Assembly (NCBI RefSeq): GCF_004027225.2
Contig: NC_044289.2
Coordinates: 8,597,761-8,661,760 of the forward strand
DNA from: Strigops habroptila
Lineage: Eukaryota > Chordata > Aves > Psittaciformes > Psittacidae
Reading direction: 5' to 3'
Length of the DNA stretch: 64,000 nt
The translations under genes were made by a program, and so were the position numbers. Shown in pieces: positions 14,801-29,300 of this stretch. Under the pieces are notes generated by a model, which saw only the letters and a list, made by a program, of their open reading frames with translations, was not told the DNA's origin and ran no database searches. Numbering within the stretch: the stretch's first letter is position 1; each line of letters opens with the position of its first letter.

Positions 14801-17800
14801 AATGAGCTGTTAAGAGTCATTCCCCAGTCCTATTGTTGGCGATGCATGGGAGCCTGTAAAGTGTTGAAAAGCCAAAAGACAATTTATGATCCCTGATGCT
14901 ATCCCTTCCTGAGACAATTCTTCAGAAAGGAAGATATCTGGGGAGTAGGAAGTCCCATTATTTAAATGCCTGAGTAACTTTTACTGGAGTCATAACTGTG
15001 GAATTTGCTATTTTCATTTCAGAACTGTTTACACTCTCTGTGCTCCCTCTAAAAGCAGCAATGTCATGCCTGTGCCGCATGCTCATTCCAATCTACAGCA
15101 CTAGAGAATAGGAAGATGACTCAAGGAAAATTCCCCATTCATCCCCGGGATTGAATAAATAGCACCAAGTTCCAAGCAGACACTAATCAATTTATGAATC
15201 TGTTATTTTCTTTTCCAAGCAGCGCTCATGCTTAATATCTGGAGGCAGTGGTCCTTTTGTCAGCACTAGTCGCATTAGCCTGGTCTACACAGGTCTGGAA
15301 AGTGTAAAGGAACTCAACTTTACTGACATATGGACAAGAGGGTTATTCAGCACAGTGGGGAAAAAATGAAACAAAGAGTTTCACAGGTTTCTGCAGCAGA
15401 GGGATGTGTGGTTCTTGGCATTGTTTTCACTTTGAAAATGGGCAGCAGCCAGTAAATGTCGGAGGTGTTTGTTAGTGACTGAGGGTGCTGACGAGACAAT
15501 CAAATATTTGTGACAAAGGCAGAGACCTTGGATGTTATCATTGACACCCAGACGTCTCCAGAAAAGAGCAAATATTGCATTCTTTCTATTGTCTCATACT
15601 GTAAATGACAAAATTACATCTTTTCCATGCTCGTGTATTGATCGGCTTCAGCCCTTACTAACTTAAATACTGTAAATGGATGAGGGATAGGTTTGTCTGT
15701 TTGACAGTAATTAAGTGATACTCTCACTGTCTGAACAAAGAGATGACCCAATGAGGCCTTACAGCAGTGCAGTTGTTCCTATTTTGAGAGCTATAATCAC
15801 TTCTACTATTAATGAAAACAAGAAAGATATTAAAATAGTGAAATACTAAAAGCTCTCTTTAAGAAGTCAGTTTTTAGACAGGAGATATTATCTTTTAATA
15901 AAACCAGACAGTATTATCTATTGTGATATTTCTAGTGTATGCCTGGCCATATAATCTCAGCGCAACTCAGGTGTACAATGAGCATTCTGTATGGTCACCC
16001 AGCACTCAACTGAAGCATATATAAGAGGAGGAAAAAGTCATTCAAATGGTTAATTGAAGCACCTGGGGAAGCTTGATACAGTGACTGGCCAAAAAACGCC
16101 CACACCGCAATCCAACCAACAAATGGCTCCAAATGCTGTTGTGTGTCTGATAAGAAACTCTCTCCTATGATCTGTCATTGCAGGATACCTGCATGTCAGC
16201 CTAAAGGTGCTGAGTGGCTGCCACTTAAAAAGAGAGCAGAAGAAACCCAAAACTGCTACAAAAGTGGATTGTAGCTGGCTCCAAGCCCCCTGATCTGAAC
16301 AGGAGGTGGGTCATTGCTTGATTTTGGTGTGTGAATCTGCACTCACTGGGACAATTAGACAATTAAACAGGGAGCATGATGGAAGCAATCCTGATAAGCA
16401 GGAGCCCCGTGGGGTGCACCACCACATGCCAGCTCAGCATGGAGGGACTCATGCCTTCCCTCCTTTGGTCCTTTAAGGGTGCTGGAAATTGCCAGTGGGG
16501 ATGGAGGGAGCAATCTCTAATTTTGGGTACCACTGGCGCAGACAGATCCAGGCAGTGAAAATTCAGGCCATTGTTTCATTTGGGTTTTCATCTGGTTACA
16601 AAGACCACACCATGTGCTTTATTTGGATTCAGATAATTTAAAAGATTTAGTTAATTTAAAAGATTTAGTTAATTTAAAAACTATTTTTTACTAAATCATG
16701 CCTCTTGATTGCCTTACTTTTATGGGTATGTGTAATAGTCACTTATGGTCTACTGTAACAGAATAGTGTCCAAAAATAAAGCAACTTGGTTTAATAAAAT
16801 TGCCAGCGCAGGTACTACTGTTTAGCCCTATCTACTAGGAAGCATGGTAAAGTATCAGATCCTGCAGTGATTTTTCCAGATCAAATTTCCATCGATTCTA
16901 ATCTGTGCCTGATCTCTAATTTTTTTCTAGCACAATAATATTTTTCTGTTTGAGTCTGACTTTAAATCCCCTGTAACTTCAGGGTATGACTCTGACCTTG
17001 CATCCTGAAATGCTTAGAGTGACTTTAAGACTTACTCCTTCTTCCATTAATAGCAATATAACCACTGTATAATTTTGTCTTCCATCGGGAAAATATTGCC
17101 TTGCTGTTTTGTTCAAGCCTGAGTCCTTTGTCTGAAATGTAATCATCAGCAATTACCCATGTGCAGAGCATTTTGTCACAGTTACTTACTGCTCACAAGC
17201 CAGCCCTACATAGTAAACAGTCAGATGTGGGGCCAGCCTCTCCCTGGTGGAAGCGGCTGTGAGAAGTGTGACAATAAAGCGATGCAAATCCACAACAGCT
17301 GGATTCTTGGCTCCTCATTTGGCTTCTGATTATTTGAAAATGTTCTTTCCTTCTGTAACTTTATTTGCATAAAACCACAACACAATAATCTGACAACTGC
17401 TCACCCTCACACTGTTCATAGAAGCAAAACAGCTTAATACTGAACTGAACGATCAATTATATATTTGTTTCCCTGAAATCACACATCTTCCACTTTCTTT
17501 TCTATGCTGTAACTTAGAAAAGTAACTTACAGTGCAGCTGGGTTGTGCGGTAAAATGAGTAATTCTTACTTGTTAAAAGAAAGGATTATTCTTCTGTTAA
17601 CTCATGGAACAAAGCTTCCCAATAAATGTTGTACTCTGCTATGCAGTGAGTGCTTTTGTCCAGTTCATAGCACAAATCATACTGTTCCCTGGTGCTCATC
17701 CACAGCAGTATTCTTTAATGCTTAACTCAGTGACCTCACAAAAATAATTGGTGTGAAGCAAATTTACTTAGCCCTCTGCCTTTATTTGCAGTCTGAAAGG

Positions 17801-20800
17801 CTCAGAGAATTGTGCATATTGTTTATGGAAATGAAGAGGGAGAAAAGAAAACAGAACGTTATTCCCCAGATAAAGATGGGCCCATGCACAGAAGAAACAC
17901 AGGGGCTTAGCATGATGTCTCTGCCTGCATTATAGACACTTAATGAAAGATGCTGATCGACTAATACAACTGCAAATCAGTTCAGTGACTGTGAAAATCC
18001 ATTCCAGCTGCTGCGATTTAAAACAGTTAACATTTCTGATGTTGTTCTTCAGTTAAAATTTCAGGTTTAACTGTGAGTGTTGACTAATAATTATCCCCCA
18101 GATGCAAATAGTAATGATTTATGAGCAGATTGCTGTTGATTTACAAGTGAAAGAATAAGTCCAATTCTCATTTCTCGGCATAAATCTGTATTAAAAAGCC
18201 CTATTTGAAACTTTGGGGATTTTTAAGTTCCAGACCCAGGCCCTTGTTTCCAACTCTGTCTTCATTCTGCACTGTTAGCACTGATACAGTCAGCAGCCTC
18301 ACGCCTGGCAGCCCCTTTCATAGCAAGGGCCTTCAGAAGAAGGGGTGGGAAGAGTGCTGAGGAACAGATCAAAACACTGGTTATTTGTCTGAGTATATAT
18401 TTATATGTATATGTATGTAAATCTTCCCTGTGGAAAAAAACCAATCCTTTGGTTTAAAACAGGGTGATAGACATAACAGAATAGTTTTGCTTGATGTGCA
18501 TGTGATATAACCATACCACAAAAGCAGCTTACCAAACAGCTTGCAGAGATTAACTAACAAGAACTAAGCTATTCTTTTCAGAAGGTGTTATTAGCATATT
18601 TTTCATCAATACTATACTTAACAGCTACTACATAGCAGGAAGTGGTATTTAACCTCTTGTTACAATGTAACGAGATTACTTTGTATGGTTATGTTACATT
18701 CCATTCATAAAGGCCCTCCTGTGTCCAGTTAATTGGATTCACTGTTTGGCAGCATTAACTGGAAGAAAAATGCAATGGAATGTATTTGGAATATTGAGAT
18801 TTTAAGCTTGGTCTGTCTTTAATGTTATACTGAGAGCTATATGAGACTTGATGTTGAGCAATAAATGGCATTCAGTAGACTATTCCATCAGGTGCTGATG
18901 AATATAGGGTTCTATCCACTTAAATCCCCAATGTTTAAAGGAAAACTAATTCTCGAAGTTACAGTTATCTGAAATAGATGAACATCACCTGATGCGGGGC
19001 AAAACCAGGTGAAACTACTTTTCCTTGGTATGGTTATAAAACTCTGAGCTAGAGGGGACTCTTGCTGGAAGACTTGTGCTTTTCAGTGAATTATGGCTGT
19101 TTGGAAATGGGCAGGAGCATTTCGAAGACATTTATCTAAATTTAGAATAAAACTATAAAGCAGGTGAGTCCTGTGGGATGTTGTGTTTCTGTTTTGAACA
19201 ACATCCATGGTTCTAATACTTTTTTCCTTAAGATTTCCTGGGTTGCCAGAGTGCTATTTGTTATTTGAAAGATCCAATGTTAGTTAACAAAAAATATAAT
19301 ATGAAAGAAAGAATAAACTTGTAGCAGCTGCTTCTAGTTTGGCAGAGTTACAGCAGCAGTTCTACACTCTTATAGAAGCTGTTCTGTGCTTCTGCACAAA
19401 AACCTTGGAAAACAGTTAACCAAGCCTGCTCTTCCATCTCCTGTGAAAACATGGGTTACCTCTGTGGAAAAGAAAAGGGAAAAAAAAGCTAATTAAATTC
19501 AGCAATGTAGCTTAACAATGCTACTATTTTGCTGTTTGGCTGTACAATGAGCGTGCCTGGCTGCAGTATTACAGGCAGCAGTTTCTGTGCAGCAGCACAA
19601 AAGGCACATCAGATCTTTTTTTTCCTCCCTTTTTTTTTTTCCTGCCTTCCACCCACCTTCCTGAGACTCCTCAGCACAGCCCTTACCCCTGGTAGATTTT
19701 TCTATAAGCCAAACAAAAATTTACAAGTGAACAGGGAAAATGTGGGTTTGTGCCCAAGATTTAAATTAAAATGAAACAGGAAAAATCTTTGCTGGGAATT
19801 TTTTTTTCCTACATTAAAAATATAAGTTATATTGAACTGCCTTTTAAAAATATTCTGAAAGTGGTAACATGTCATCATGTATTTTACAGGGTGCCTAGTT
19901 AGGTGGGAGAGTTAGATGAGCTACAATCCCGAGGACAGCCAGAGAACAAAGTGTAATTTATGTTTTAGGAGCTTGTTGATGTGGATTAAATCCACAAGTG
20001 AAATCATATGCTTAAAAAGGGGTGGAGGAGAGAGAGGATCTGGCTGTACCTCTGAGTCTTCCTTGGCTTTTCTGGGCTGGTGTTTGCTGTGGGGATATGG
20101 AGGTGTTCTCCACCTCCTTGCTGACAGCTCTCCATAGGACAGCCCCTCTTGTACTCACTCCTCATCCCTTCCAGTGCAAAGGCAACTTTCCCTGACATGG
20201 GTAGCAATTTTCTGGCAGATGGATGGATGCCTTAGAGCTGCAGAGAGAAAACTGAGCTGCAGCATCCCACCAAGACTGCCCAGCTAGCCTGCCAAAGGGG
20301 ACCCCTGTTTGTTCTTCACAGGCTGCTACTTCTGGCAAATGTCTTAAAGTAAACCAGCTTTCACCCCAACTTCCCAGCCAGGCCTCTTCTGCCCTCCTTG
20401 CCCTTGGTCAGGTGGCCCAGGTAGGTGCAAAGAGAGCACTCAGGCAGGCCACACTCCCATGCCATGGGTACACTGAGCCCTCCAGACCTTGCACCAGACA
20501 AGCAGTGCAGTGAATCTCAGCTTTGCCACTGCTCCTTCTTCAGATAAATTCTTTAAAACATTTTGTTTGTATGTTTCCGGGCTGCAAAGTTAATTTAAAG
20601 GGACGCTGCCAAGGCTAGCAAGCTCAGAATTTTATTTGACTGGCCATGCATGTTTCCTAATAATTGTTTGAAAAAGTCTGCATAGTTCTACTTTTTTTCC
20701 CCTCTTTTTTTTCTCTTTCCTCAAGAAAAAGATATTTCTCCAGGGAAATATATCAAAGCTGCAGGTCAGACTTCATAGGCAATCCTGCTAAATCTGCCCA

Positions 20801-23237
20801 GTGTTCATACATAATAGAGGAAAAGCAAATTAGAATGAAAGCAAGCTTCCTTTTTAAGTTTTCCAAAGGAATGAGTTTATTTAAAAGAAAAAGAAGCTGA
20901 CCCAAGAGGAGGATTTTATAAATGGTGTACAACTCTTTAAGCAAAACTCTTTGAAATTTAAAAACCAAACAAACATAGCAAGTATTTGTCAGTGGATTAT
21001 GGGGCACTTATTGACTCCCACAGTGGTTCCCACACTTCCCAGGGTCACTCTTATATAGTATCCCCTCACATCTGCTCCAGCCCCTCCAGATATAACTGAC
21101 AAATCCTGACATCCAGACACTGTAATTACTGTGTGCTGGACTTATAAATTATTCAATCAATAACCTGTAAGGTGCGTATCCTCTTATATCTATTTGCAAA
21201 ATCTTCCTTTTTTCCCCCTGTTACTGTGACCTTGATGAAACAGAACATGGCAAAGCTTTTGGGTTCTTTGCTTTTAGGGTTTGGGTTTTCTCAATAATGA
21301 AACGAGGGCATCTCTCTTTGTTTTAAGGGCAGCTAAGCCTTTTACTTTTTATGCTTTTAAGTTGTAGAGAGACATTAAGCAAATATGAACCCTCAAACTT
21401 GCTTCTAATTTCAATAGGACTGCGCTTATTTTTTTTGCAAGTATTTCCAGGAAAGCAAAGGATACTGCAGCACAGGTACTCAAAGAAAGCTTTGCAACAC
21501 TGGGGGCCACCATCAACAGATGAATTAATAACTGAGCCATTGGAGTCCTTAGCATCTGAACATCAAACTCATATAGTCTCTCTGCAAGTGCACTAGAACT
21601 GGGCACCCTATCTATCATCACCATTGGCTAAGAGATCAGTGAGTTATTTTAGGATGCTGTGGAGTATGGATAACGCTAACAAAATCAATGCCTTACAGAA
21701 GTTTATATAAACTGCATAATGCTCAAAAAATACCTTCCCAAGTTTCATTTGTCATGTCTTTTCATGGCTCTTAAAAATACCACTTGCATCGCTCCCACTG
21801 GTCAGGATGGCAAGCACATCCTGTTTATCAGGATCAGACCTATAGTGTTTTCTCTTATACTGAGATAAAATATTTTACCTCTGCAGATATGAAACGGTCC
21901 TCCAGAACTGTTAGCAATACTGTGAATGAAAACTGTGAAACACTGAATTTAGCTGAAAAGTTCCATTGCAACTAGTTTGTTATTTTTCTGCTTTCAAGGA
22001 TAATCAAACTGGGTTTGATTGTAGTTTTCCCTTCTCTTTTCTGTAAATTTTTGGGTGTTTTTTTTTCCAAATTCCACTGCCACAATAGGTAATGAGAGAA
22101 AACACTTTGAAAAAAAGAAAAAAAAATATGACCAAAAAACCCCCAACACCCCTGCCTCAAAAAAACCCAAACCAACCAACCAACTAATTTTTCTTTTTCT
22201 TTAAAGATTATCATTCAAATAACTTCTGAAAAGCAGCTTGAAATTGAATTTCCTCATTTTGCTTTTGCGACATCACACATTTACTCATGACTTAGAATTA
22301 CAGCCAAATCCCATGGAATTTGTTCTGCAAATGAAAGTAAGCCGAGCACCCTAGCTGGATTTTCCATGTGTTTCTGCAGCCGCTGGTGGATGTTTCTCTG
22401 GACTCCCACTGCAGGAAGACCTGAGCTCACTCCACCGGAACTTACTACTGTTTCTCCTCGTGTACATGTGTGGGTGAGCTGAGTGCCCCGATCCTGTAGC
22501 CCCCCAGCCCTGCAGCCCCGGGAGCTGTCCAGCAAGGGCCAGGAATGGAGTGGCTTCTCCACCAGCAGGAACAGCCAGAGAGATATGCTGAAAACTGACA
22601 AAATGCTGCTTTGCTCCTTTACGCTAGGCGAGAATCGAGGACTGTTCGTTTTCACTTCCTGTAAGTCTCGCAAAGTTGCATCACTCTCCCAAAGCAAGAA
22701 GCTGCAGAAGGGAAATGATGTGCGACAAGTCACTTTATGAGCGCAAACACACAGGCAGGCATCGTACATTTACAGCCTCAGTGTTTGCACTGAACAAACG
22801 TTCTGCAGCCCACAATACCCTTGCTCCAGCTGCAGAACGGATGCCTCCTGCACTTTAAATCCTCCCTGCAAAGGCAGGGTTCACCTGCCACCATGGGAAA
22901 TACAGTTCTATTCACCTTCCTGTAAAACTCTGTAATTATATTACAGGTTTTTAATGGCTTCATTATATCACCTATGTGAAATGAGTATCTGAAGAAGCTG
23001 TCTTAACTTCCTTCTGCAGGCTTTTCTTAAGCATCTTTTTTCCCCAAAAAAAAGCTGTCCCACACTTTAGGACTCCTTCTATCTCACCTCCCACTGGTAA
23101 GCCGTTAAGCTTGAGACCAAAAGACAACACATCTGCTCCACTTGTTTTGTAAAAAGATAAAGGATAACTGTATATGAGGGATCAATTATCTGGCTACAAT
23201 TCAGCAAAGTACAGAGCCACGCACCAAAATTTAAATG
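11851..23237. other. Intergenic DNA, no gene seen
   Basis: Mostly unique-looking AT-rich sequence. It includes the 18-bp tandem repeat (16632-16679) and a possible old-repeat word GGGCCAAATCCTGCAAG near 13418-13434. The longest open frame (22281-22769, minus strand, 162 codons) has no family features. Confidence 0.55.
16632..16679. repeat. 18-bp tandem repeat, about 2.6 copies
   Basis: Units of TAATTTAAAAGATTTAGT follow head to tail. Nothing suggests a function. Confidence 0.8.
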
Positions 23238-23316
23238 CACATGTTCTCCTGGGATTACTTACATGCTTAAATTTGGGTGCATGTGTAAGCAGCTGGTTGA
23301 ATCAGGGCCTAAAATG
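23238..23316. repeat. Ancient repeat relic (ACATGCTTAA...GAATCAGGGCC)
   Basis: TTACATGCTTAAATTTGGGTGCATGTGTAAGC...TTGAATCAGGGCCTAAA has the word order of a widespread old sauropsid repeat that I recall as CATGCTTAAGTGCTTTGCTGAATCAGGGCC. The assignment is from memory. Confidence 0.4.
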
Positions 23317-26300
23317 GCATGCTCTTGCTTAGTATAAATTATACTTTAAAGCTCATTCTAGAGCACCATGGTAAAGTAAATCTTTATCTTAGCTACTTAG
23401 TACTAATGAAAAACAATATTATCAGTACTTTTCCTATAGCAATTCACTTAAAGAGTGTTGCACAGTTACAGAGAATGGCTAACCATGCTTCTTGATCAAC
23501 CTGATAATTAATAGGAATAGGGAAAAAGCCCGGTATTTCTGAGTGCTGATCAGGCAGCAAAGGCACTCCAAACATCTGAAGAAAAAACAGTTTGTTAATT
23601 GCTGTCTAGACAGTTTATTGCTGCAATAAGATCAAAACACAGAATACTGAGGTTTGTGGTATGAATCATGCAGACTAAACAATTGTTTTATTGCATTTAC
23701 AGAGCACTTGATTTATCATGCAGTCAGCTTGGTAATAAAATTCCTCCATTGTATATCCTGAATAATTTCACCTCTTTTCACATCCCTCTGTTTTAATTCT
23801 ATATCAAGATGTTTTAAAAATGTCTGGATGGAGAGGGGATTACTATCATGTATATATAAAGTTACTTATCTTGGGTCTCTGTTATATCATTACTGAGCAT
23901 ACAGTGTTCAGCTGAGCCTTGATCAGCTGATGGTGTTGTGGATACACTGAAAACCAGATTTATTGGGCTGCAGCCTGGAGTGACTGCACTAGAGGGGAAA
24001 TCAGACTGTCCCATTGCAAGAGGTTTCATTCCACTTCACATTCAGCCAAAAGAGATCAATCAGGCAAGTGACTTTTTAAAAAAAGACTTTATTACTCTAC
24101 AAAATTTTAATCACTGAGAAGAAAGTTTCATCTGTCCATTTCTGTGGGTATCTCTGAGGTTGAAGGGGAGTTTTTCTGGGAACTAAGAAACACTTGGGAT
24201 GATGGAAATTCCTCTTGTCTTTATTGAGCGCTGAGCTGGGCTAAGGGAATAGTTGCATGAAATCTCAGTCTGTGCAAAGTGCCAGCTTTCCGTGAAAGCA
24301 TAAAGTGACATTGTCTGAATCTTTGTATACGACAACTTGTTGGGGTTTTTTTATTATTATTATTTATTTATTTTCTAGTTTTGACAAATTATGAACATCC
24401 CAATATCCATGAAGAGCAAACAAATGACAGAGCAGATTGTAGTTCTAGACCAAAATCAAACCAGAGACCTAAATCTGGAGGATCCTAATTTCACAAATTA
24501 CAGACTGCAATCCTGGTCCCATAGGTTACAGTCGAAATGTTGCCATTGACTTCAGTGGGTCACCTACAAATCTAGTGAATTATTTCTTGATAAATCTGGC
24601 AGTGCTGGGGTAAAGCAGGATGTTATTTCTCACTTTGTAAATGCCTGTTTACATAAGATTTTGAAGTGCAAGCTGTTTGGGTAAGTTTAGATAAGTATCT
24701 TTGACTTAATATTGGGAGGGGGGAAATTCTTCTGCAGAGTAATCCCCTGATTAAGAAGATCTCTGCTGTCTCATTGTAATATCTTAACTTGAATACCATC
24801 TCTGTAGTCGTATTTCAAGTTAAGCTCTTTAAAAGGTCAGGCCTGACTGGTAAAATATGTCTTAAGTGGAGGTATCTTTGCATATATCCACACTAGGCTT
24901 CACAAGTAAAAATTGATGTTCCTGATGGTCAAATGGAATTATTTCTAAAATAGCACTAGGTCTGTACCAAGATTGTTCCACCCACAAAGTGGCTGAATGG
25001 ACTCTTCATTATTTGTTGGTACAAACTGCACTCCAGGGAAATGGCAGAAAATATTCCTGCTGCTTACCTTCATGGTATGTGGAAATCAGCCCTTGCTCTC
25101 TAGAATTTCCCAGTATTATATTGCCTGTTTGCCTTGTAATTCCTCTTGCACCTTTGCAGGAAGATCAGAGTGGTTCCATTTCAAGCTGCATCTGGACCTC
25201 CAGCTTCTACCTAAGGCAGAACTAACCTTCCTGAATGTCCTGAGCACATGAAGAGCCAAATTTGCAGTGGAGAGACGGTCCCTGAGAAGCACAGAGGCAG
25301 GAGGGCCTTGCAAAGGAAGAGCACTGAAGGAAGGAGCCAATGTGAGTAAAGGTAGGTCTCTGGGTACTGAGCCGGAAAGTGTCTGTCTTGTGACTGATCC
25401 TACAGGCTTTGTGTTTCTGGAAAGCAAGAGTCTCTGAGCACACTCAGATGAGGATCCTGTTGAAGGGTGATGCACTTTCAAAAGAGACCCACAGGTTCTT
25501 GGAGAACAGACAAACTTAGGCACACAACCCAGGGAAGAAGGGAAAGGCGTTCAGGCAGATACTATGTTCCCAGTAGTACCACCTCCACAGACTTCTTTCT
25601 TCTCTAAATGACAGAGAAACAAATACAAGCAGAGAACAAGAAAGTGCCTTTTTAAACAGCTTGTTTATTTATTTTTTTTAAGTAATGATAGTCTTAGACA
25701 AAAGCAAATACTAAAAGCCACCATGATAGGGCAGGGCAAGACAGGCAAACGGGCTTTTAGGAGCATAAATCAATGCCTTGTGAACAGAAGGATGCTGAAA
25801 AGAATACCTGAGATGTAAACAGAACTCAGTAATCTTGCAGGCAATTCAAGAACTGACCATTTAGACCTAGAGATTTTCATGAGTAAAATTGTAAAGTAAA
25901 TCTATAACATTGATGTCAATAATGCAGAACTATAGTTCTCCAGTTTTGAAAGTCCAGGTAAATTATTTGGTTACTTCCTAACAAAAGAGTGTCTGTTGCT
26001 ACCAGAGAGGATTTGGCACCAAATTAGCTGGTGGAAATAGCAGTAAAAGCTCTTTTCAGAGTCCAGCTTCTACACAGGTATTTCTTAAAGCTGAGTAAAT
26101 ATTTCGAGAAGGGGTGCCTTAGTTTTCTGTGTTAGAACACTGGCCCACATCACTAAAGCTACAAGAGAGGTTTTTTATACCAGTTCAGGAAGTTTTCTCT
26201 TCTGGATCTCCAATACTTTGTGTGTAACACAAAGTCAGCCACCAGCACATTAAGCAAAATTTGTGGTACGACTCCTGCATGTGTTGCCCAAGATGCTCTG

Positions 26301-29300
26301 GAGTCCATCCTCTACCGCAGAGGACCTACCAGACAGCTCTTACCCACCCCACTACAAGTGGCCAAAATACATGACAAGTCAAGGTATTCTATGAAGAACT
26401 TTAGGAGAAAATTATGGAAATTTGTTTTGCCCACTGTTCAGCCTAATTTTGGTTTACTGATCACCAATGGCCTTGAGTGTGTTATCGTAGAGAACAACTT
26501 CCCCCACCTGCTCAGAGTGTGAACCCAGGCAGGAGGGCAGCACAGATGATGTGTCCTCTGGTCCAAAACTGTCCTTGAGACAAAAGAACAGAGGAATTTA
26601 TGGTGAGGAAAGGCAGACTGAGAGAAGGTTGATGTCTAGGGAAAAGCACCAAAATGTTGTAGATATGGTGAGCAACAAATGTAGGTGCTGAAAGGCGTTA
26701 TAGACCAAAGACCCAGGGAGTTACAGAACGACAGCCAGTGTGTGACAGCCAGCGCTCCTCCGGCAAAGCACCTTCTCTCCCATCAGTGCAACACAAGCTG
26801 TTACAAGCACACGTACTTGGGGGCAATCAGTATGCTTTCTTTTACATGGCTTTAAATGCTGTTAGAAGTATTTCTGTCGTTTATTGCTACTCAATAAAGT
26901 TTTATCTTGTGAAAATCATGATTTATTTACTCCATCTTGCAGAACAGACGTGCACTCTCCCACATCAGCACCCCTTTACCAGATTCATAAAACGTGTTAA
27001 CAATTCATTTAAAATTCATATACTAGCCAAGTACAGTTCCTTCACAACACTGCACCAAGTAATATAAAGCAGCACGTGCCCTGACATATGGCACACTGTC
27101 AGCGTATGCTCTTAAGGTCTCCCTCAGCTGTAAGTACTTCAGTGTGCTTCTGTAATTGCTCTTGTGCCCAGCTAGTCAAACCGCATCTTTCCATTTTCCA
27201 GTTGTCACAGAGCTTTTGTTAATTTTCCTTCCCAGCTACCAAGAAAACACAGATTGTAAGAATAGCTGGTTTAGAGAGGGACCAGTCAAGAGTTTATCTC
27301 CATGCTTTCAGTTTATCAACTGCTTGTTTAACTGGGGTCTCTCACCTGCCCGGACAAGATGCAGCTTTTTGCTGGTCTATGTGTGTTATACAAGCGAAAA
27401 GGTAAGGCGAGAATCAAAATGAGGGTTTCTATCTCACTGTGTCCATTTAGGAAAATCATCTTTGCCTGTGGCTCTTCCAACAGTCCTTCTTCTGAAAGGT
27501 GCAATTATCACATGGCTTCAGTGACTTTTTACTAATGGCTGTAAAATATCTCTGGTTATTCCTTTTCCCCAGTATATTTGGTTTTACTGCAGCATACCTG
27601 CTCACAGCACAGATATTTTCCTTTGCCAGCACCAAAGGACTGGCTCTGACCCTGACCCAGAAGCATCTCACCTCCACGCTCTTCGCAGCAAGATGCCACA
27701 CTTTCAACCTCGTCCAGGTGATGGAGACTTATGGAACACAATCTCGGACTTCATTATCCTCCGGTATGTCACAATATCTGCATAATTCCCAACCCAATAA
27801 GGTGTGACAGATCTGTGACATCTCGGCAGCCTGCTTGTTTCCTTCTATTCCTATTTTAACAGGGTTGCGCACTGGCAAAGACAGCCTGATGTTTGTGAAT
27901 TCCAGAGGGAAAACTATCGGCAATTCTGTGCTGGCCTAAACAGCAATGATAAAATTTTGGGATGTGGACAAGACCCAAGTGTGTGCTTCAGGCCCTAACT
28001 GTCCTTCAAAAGAGCACCCAGCTGGGTGACTCTGCTCTGTGTGAAGTTAGGAAGAGTCCTTGCTGCATTCCTCGCAATGTTGCTACACACATTTGTGCAA
28101 TATTTGGCTTCTTTGTGCAACATAATTAATGAAACATGTCTCATTGGCACCAGCATCCCTAGGGACCCCAAAGCAAATGGGAGCCTTTGAAGCCTTAAAG
28201 GGTCTTAAAAGCAGAAAATATTTACCACAAGTTTATTAAACCAAGCTTTACCAGTAATAAATTAGCAGACTGTAGACATGTCTTTTTCCTGAGGAGCTGA
28301 CATTAAATCTTTTAGAGAAATACAGTAACAATTTACAGTGTTCATAGCACCTTTCAATCTTTCCATTCACAAGTTGTAGATACACTTTGCTACCAAAACC
28401 TCTCAAGTTTGGTGCGGTGTCCCTTTCCAAGGCAGGTCCTCTGCAGAAACCAGCGATGAGTCAGGGGACTCGTGTCCATATGGAGTTCTCAGGAATTCCA
28501 TAGAAGACATTGAATCTTATCTAGCACATACAGGTGCATATGAGCAAAACCACACACATAACACCATAATTTTATTCCTTTTCCCATAGCCACTCATCTG
28601 TGATTCTGGAAGCATTTTAATGACTTTAACCTGAGTCTCAGTGTTGGAGCTGGGGGTGGCTGATAAGTCTGTTCTGTCCCTACATCTGCAGTTTAGGTTA
28701 TGTGATCTTACCGTGCTGTTTCAAAACCACAAAACACTGGGGGGGTATTTACGGGTTTGCACGTCCCTTACACTGCACCATTGTATGGTAAATTATATTG
28801 GAGCCTCTCCTGAGCTCATTAACAAAAGCCCATTGTTTGAGGGTGTTATAGATCCCACGTGCTCTACCCAGGAGTTATACTTGTATCATGAAAGTGTTGG
28901 AGAGTTCACATGAGAACTGTTTTCTAGTATTTCTGTGTGGATTTTTAATGACATTTGTGCAGGTGCACGGCTTAAAAAAGGGCTCTTTTCTCAGCCTACA
29001 GAGGTCTTCCAACATTCAGCTGGAGCAACAGTCACAGCAATGCTTGATTTTTAAGAGTGATCTCAAAATTTTGTGTCATACTCAGTTTTATTTATTAATG
29101 GTGTGTTTGGTATCTTTCCATTAAATTGGAAATATGAGTGGGGACCAGCTTATGCAGTTCAGTGAAACCTAAAACAAGTCCAAGGCAATTGCACTTGAGA
29201 TTGTGTGCAGATTAAAAAGTTGTTATTAAAAAGTTCATGTTCTCAGTGTAAATGCTATCTTAAATTAATAAACAATTAAAGCAGGGTCAGGCCTTATGTG

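Noticed and set aside
20221..20345. AGAGAGAAAACTGAGCTGCAG...CCCAGCTAGCCTG, a possible fourth MIR-like relic
   Set aside because: Too few matches to the family core to separate from chance.
22281..22769. 162-codon open frame on the minus strand in the intergenic region
   Set aside because: No recognisable domain, low-complexity composition, no promoter or splice context, and overlapping open frames on the other strand.
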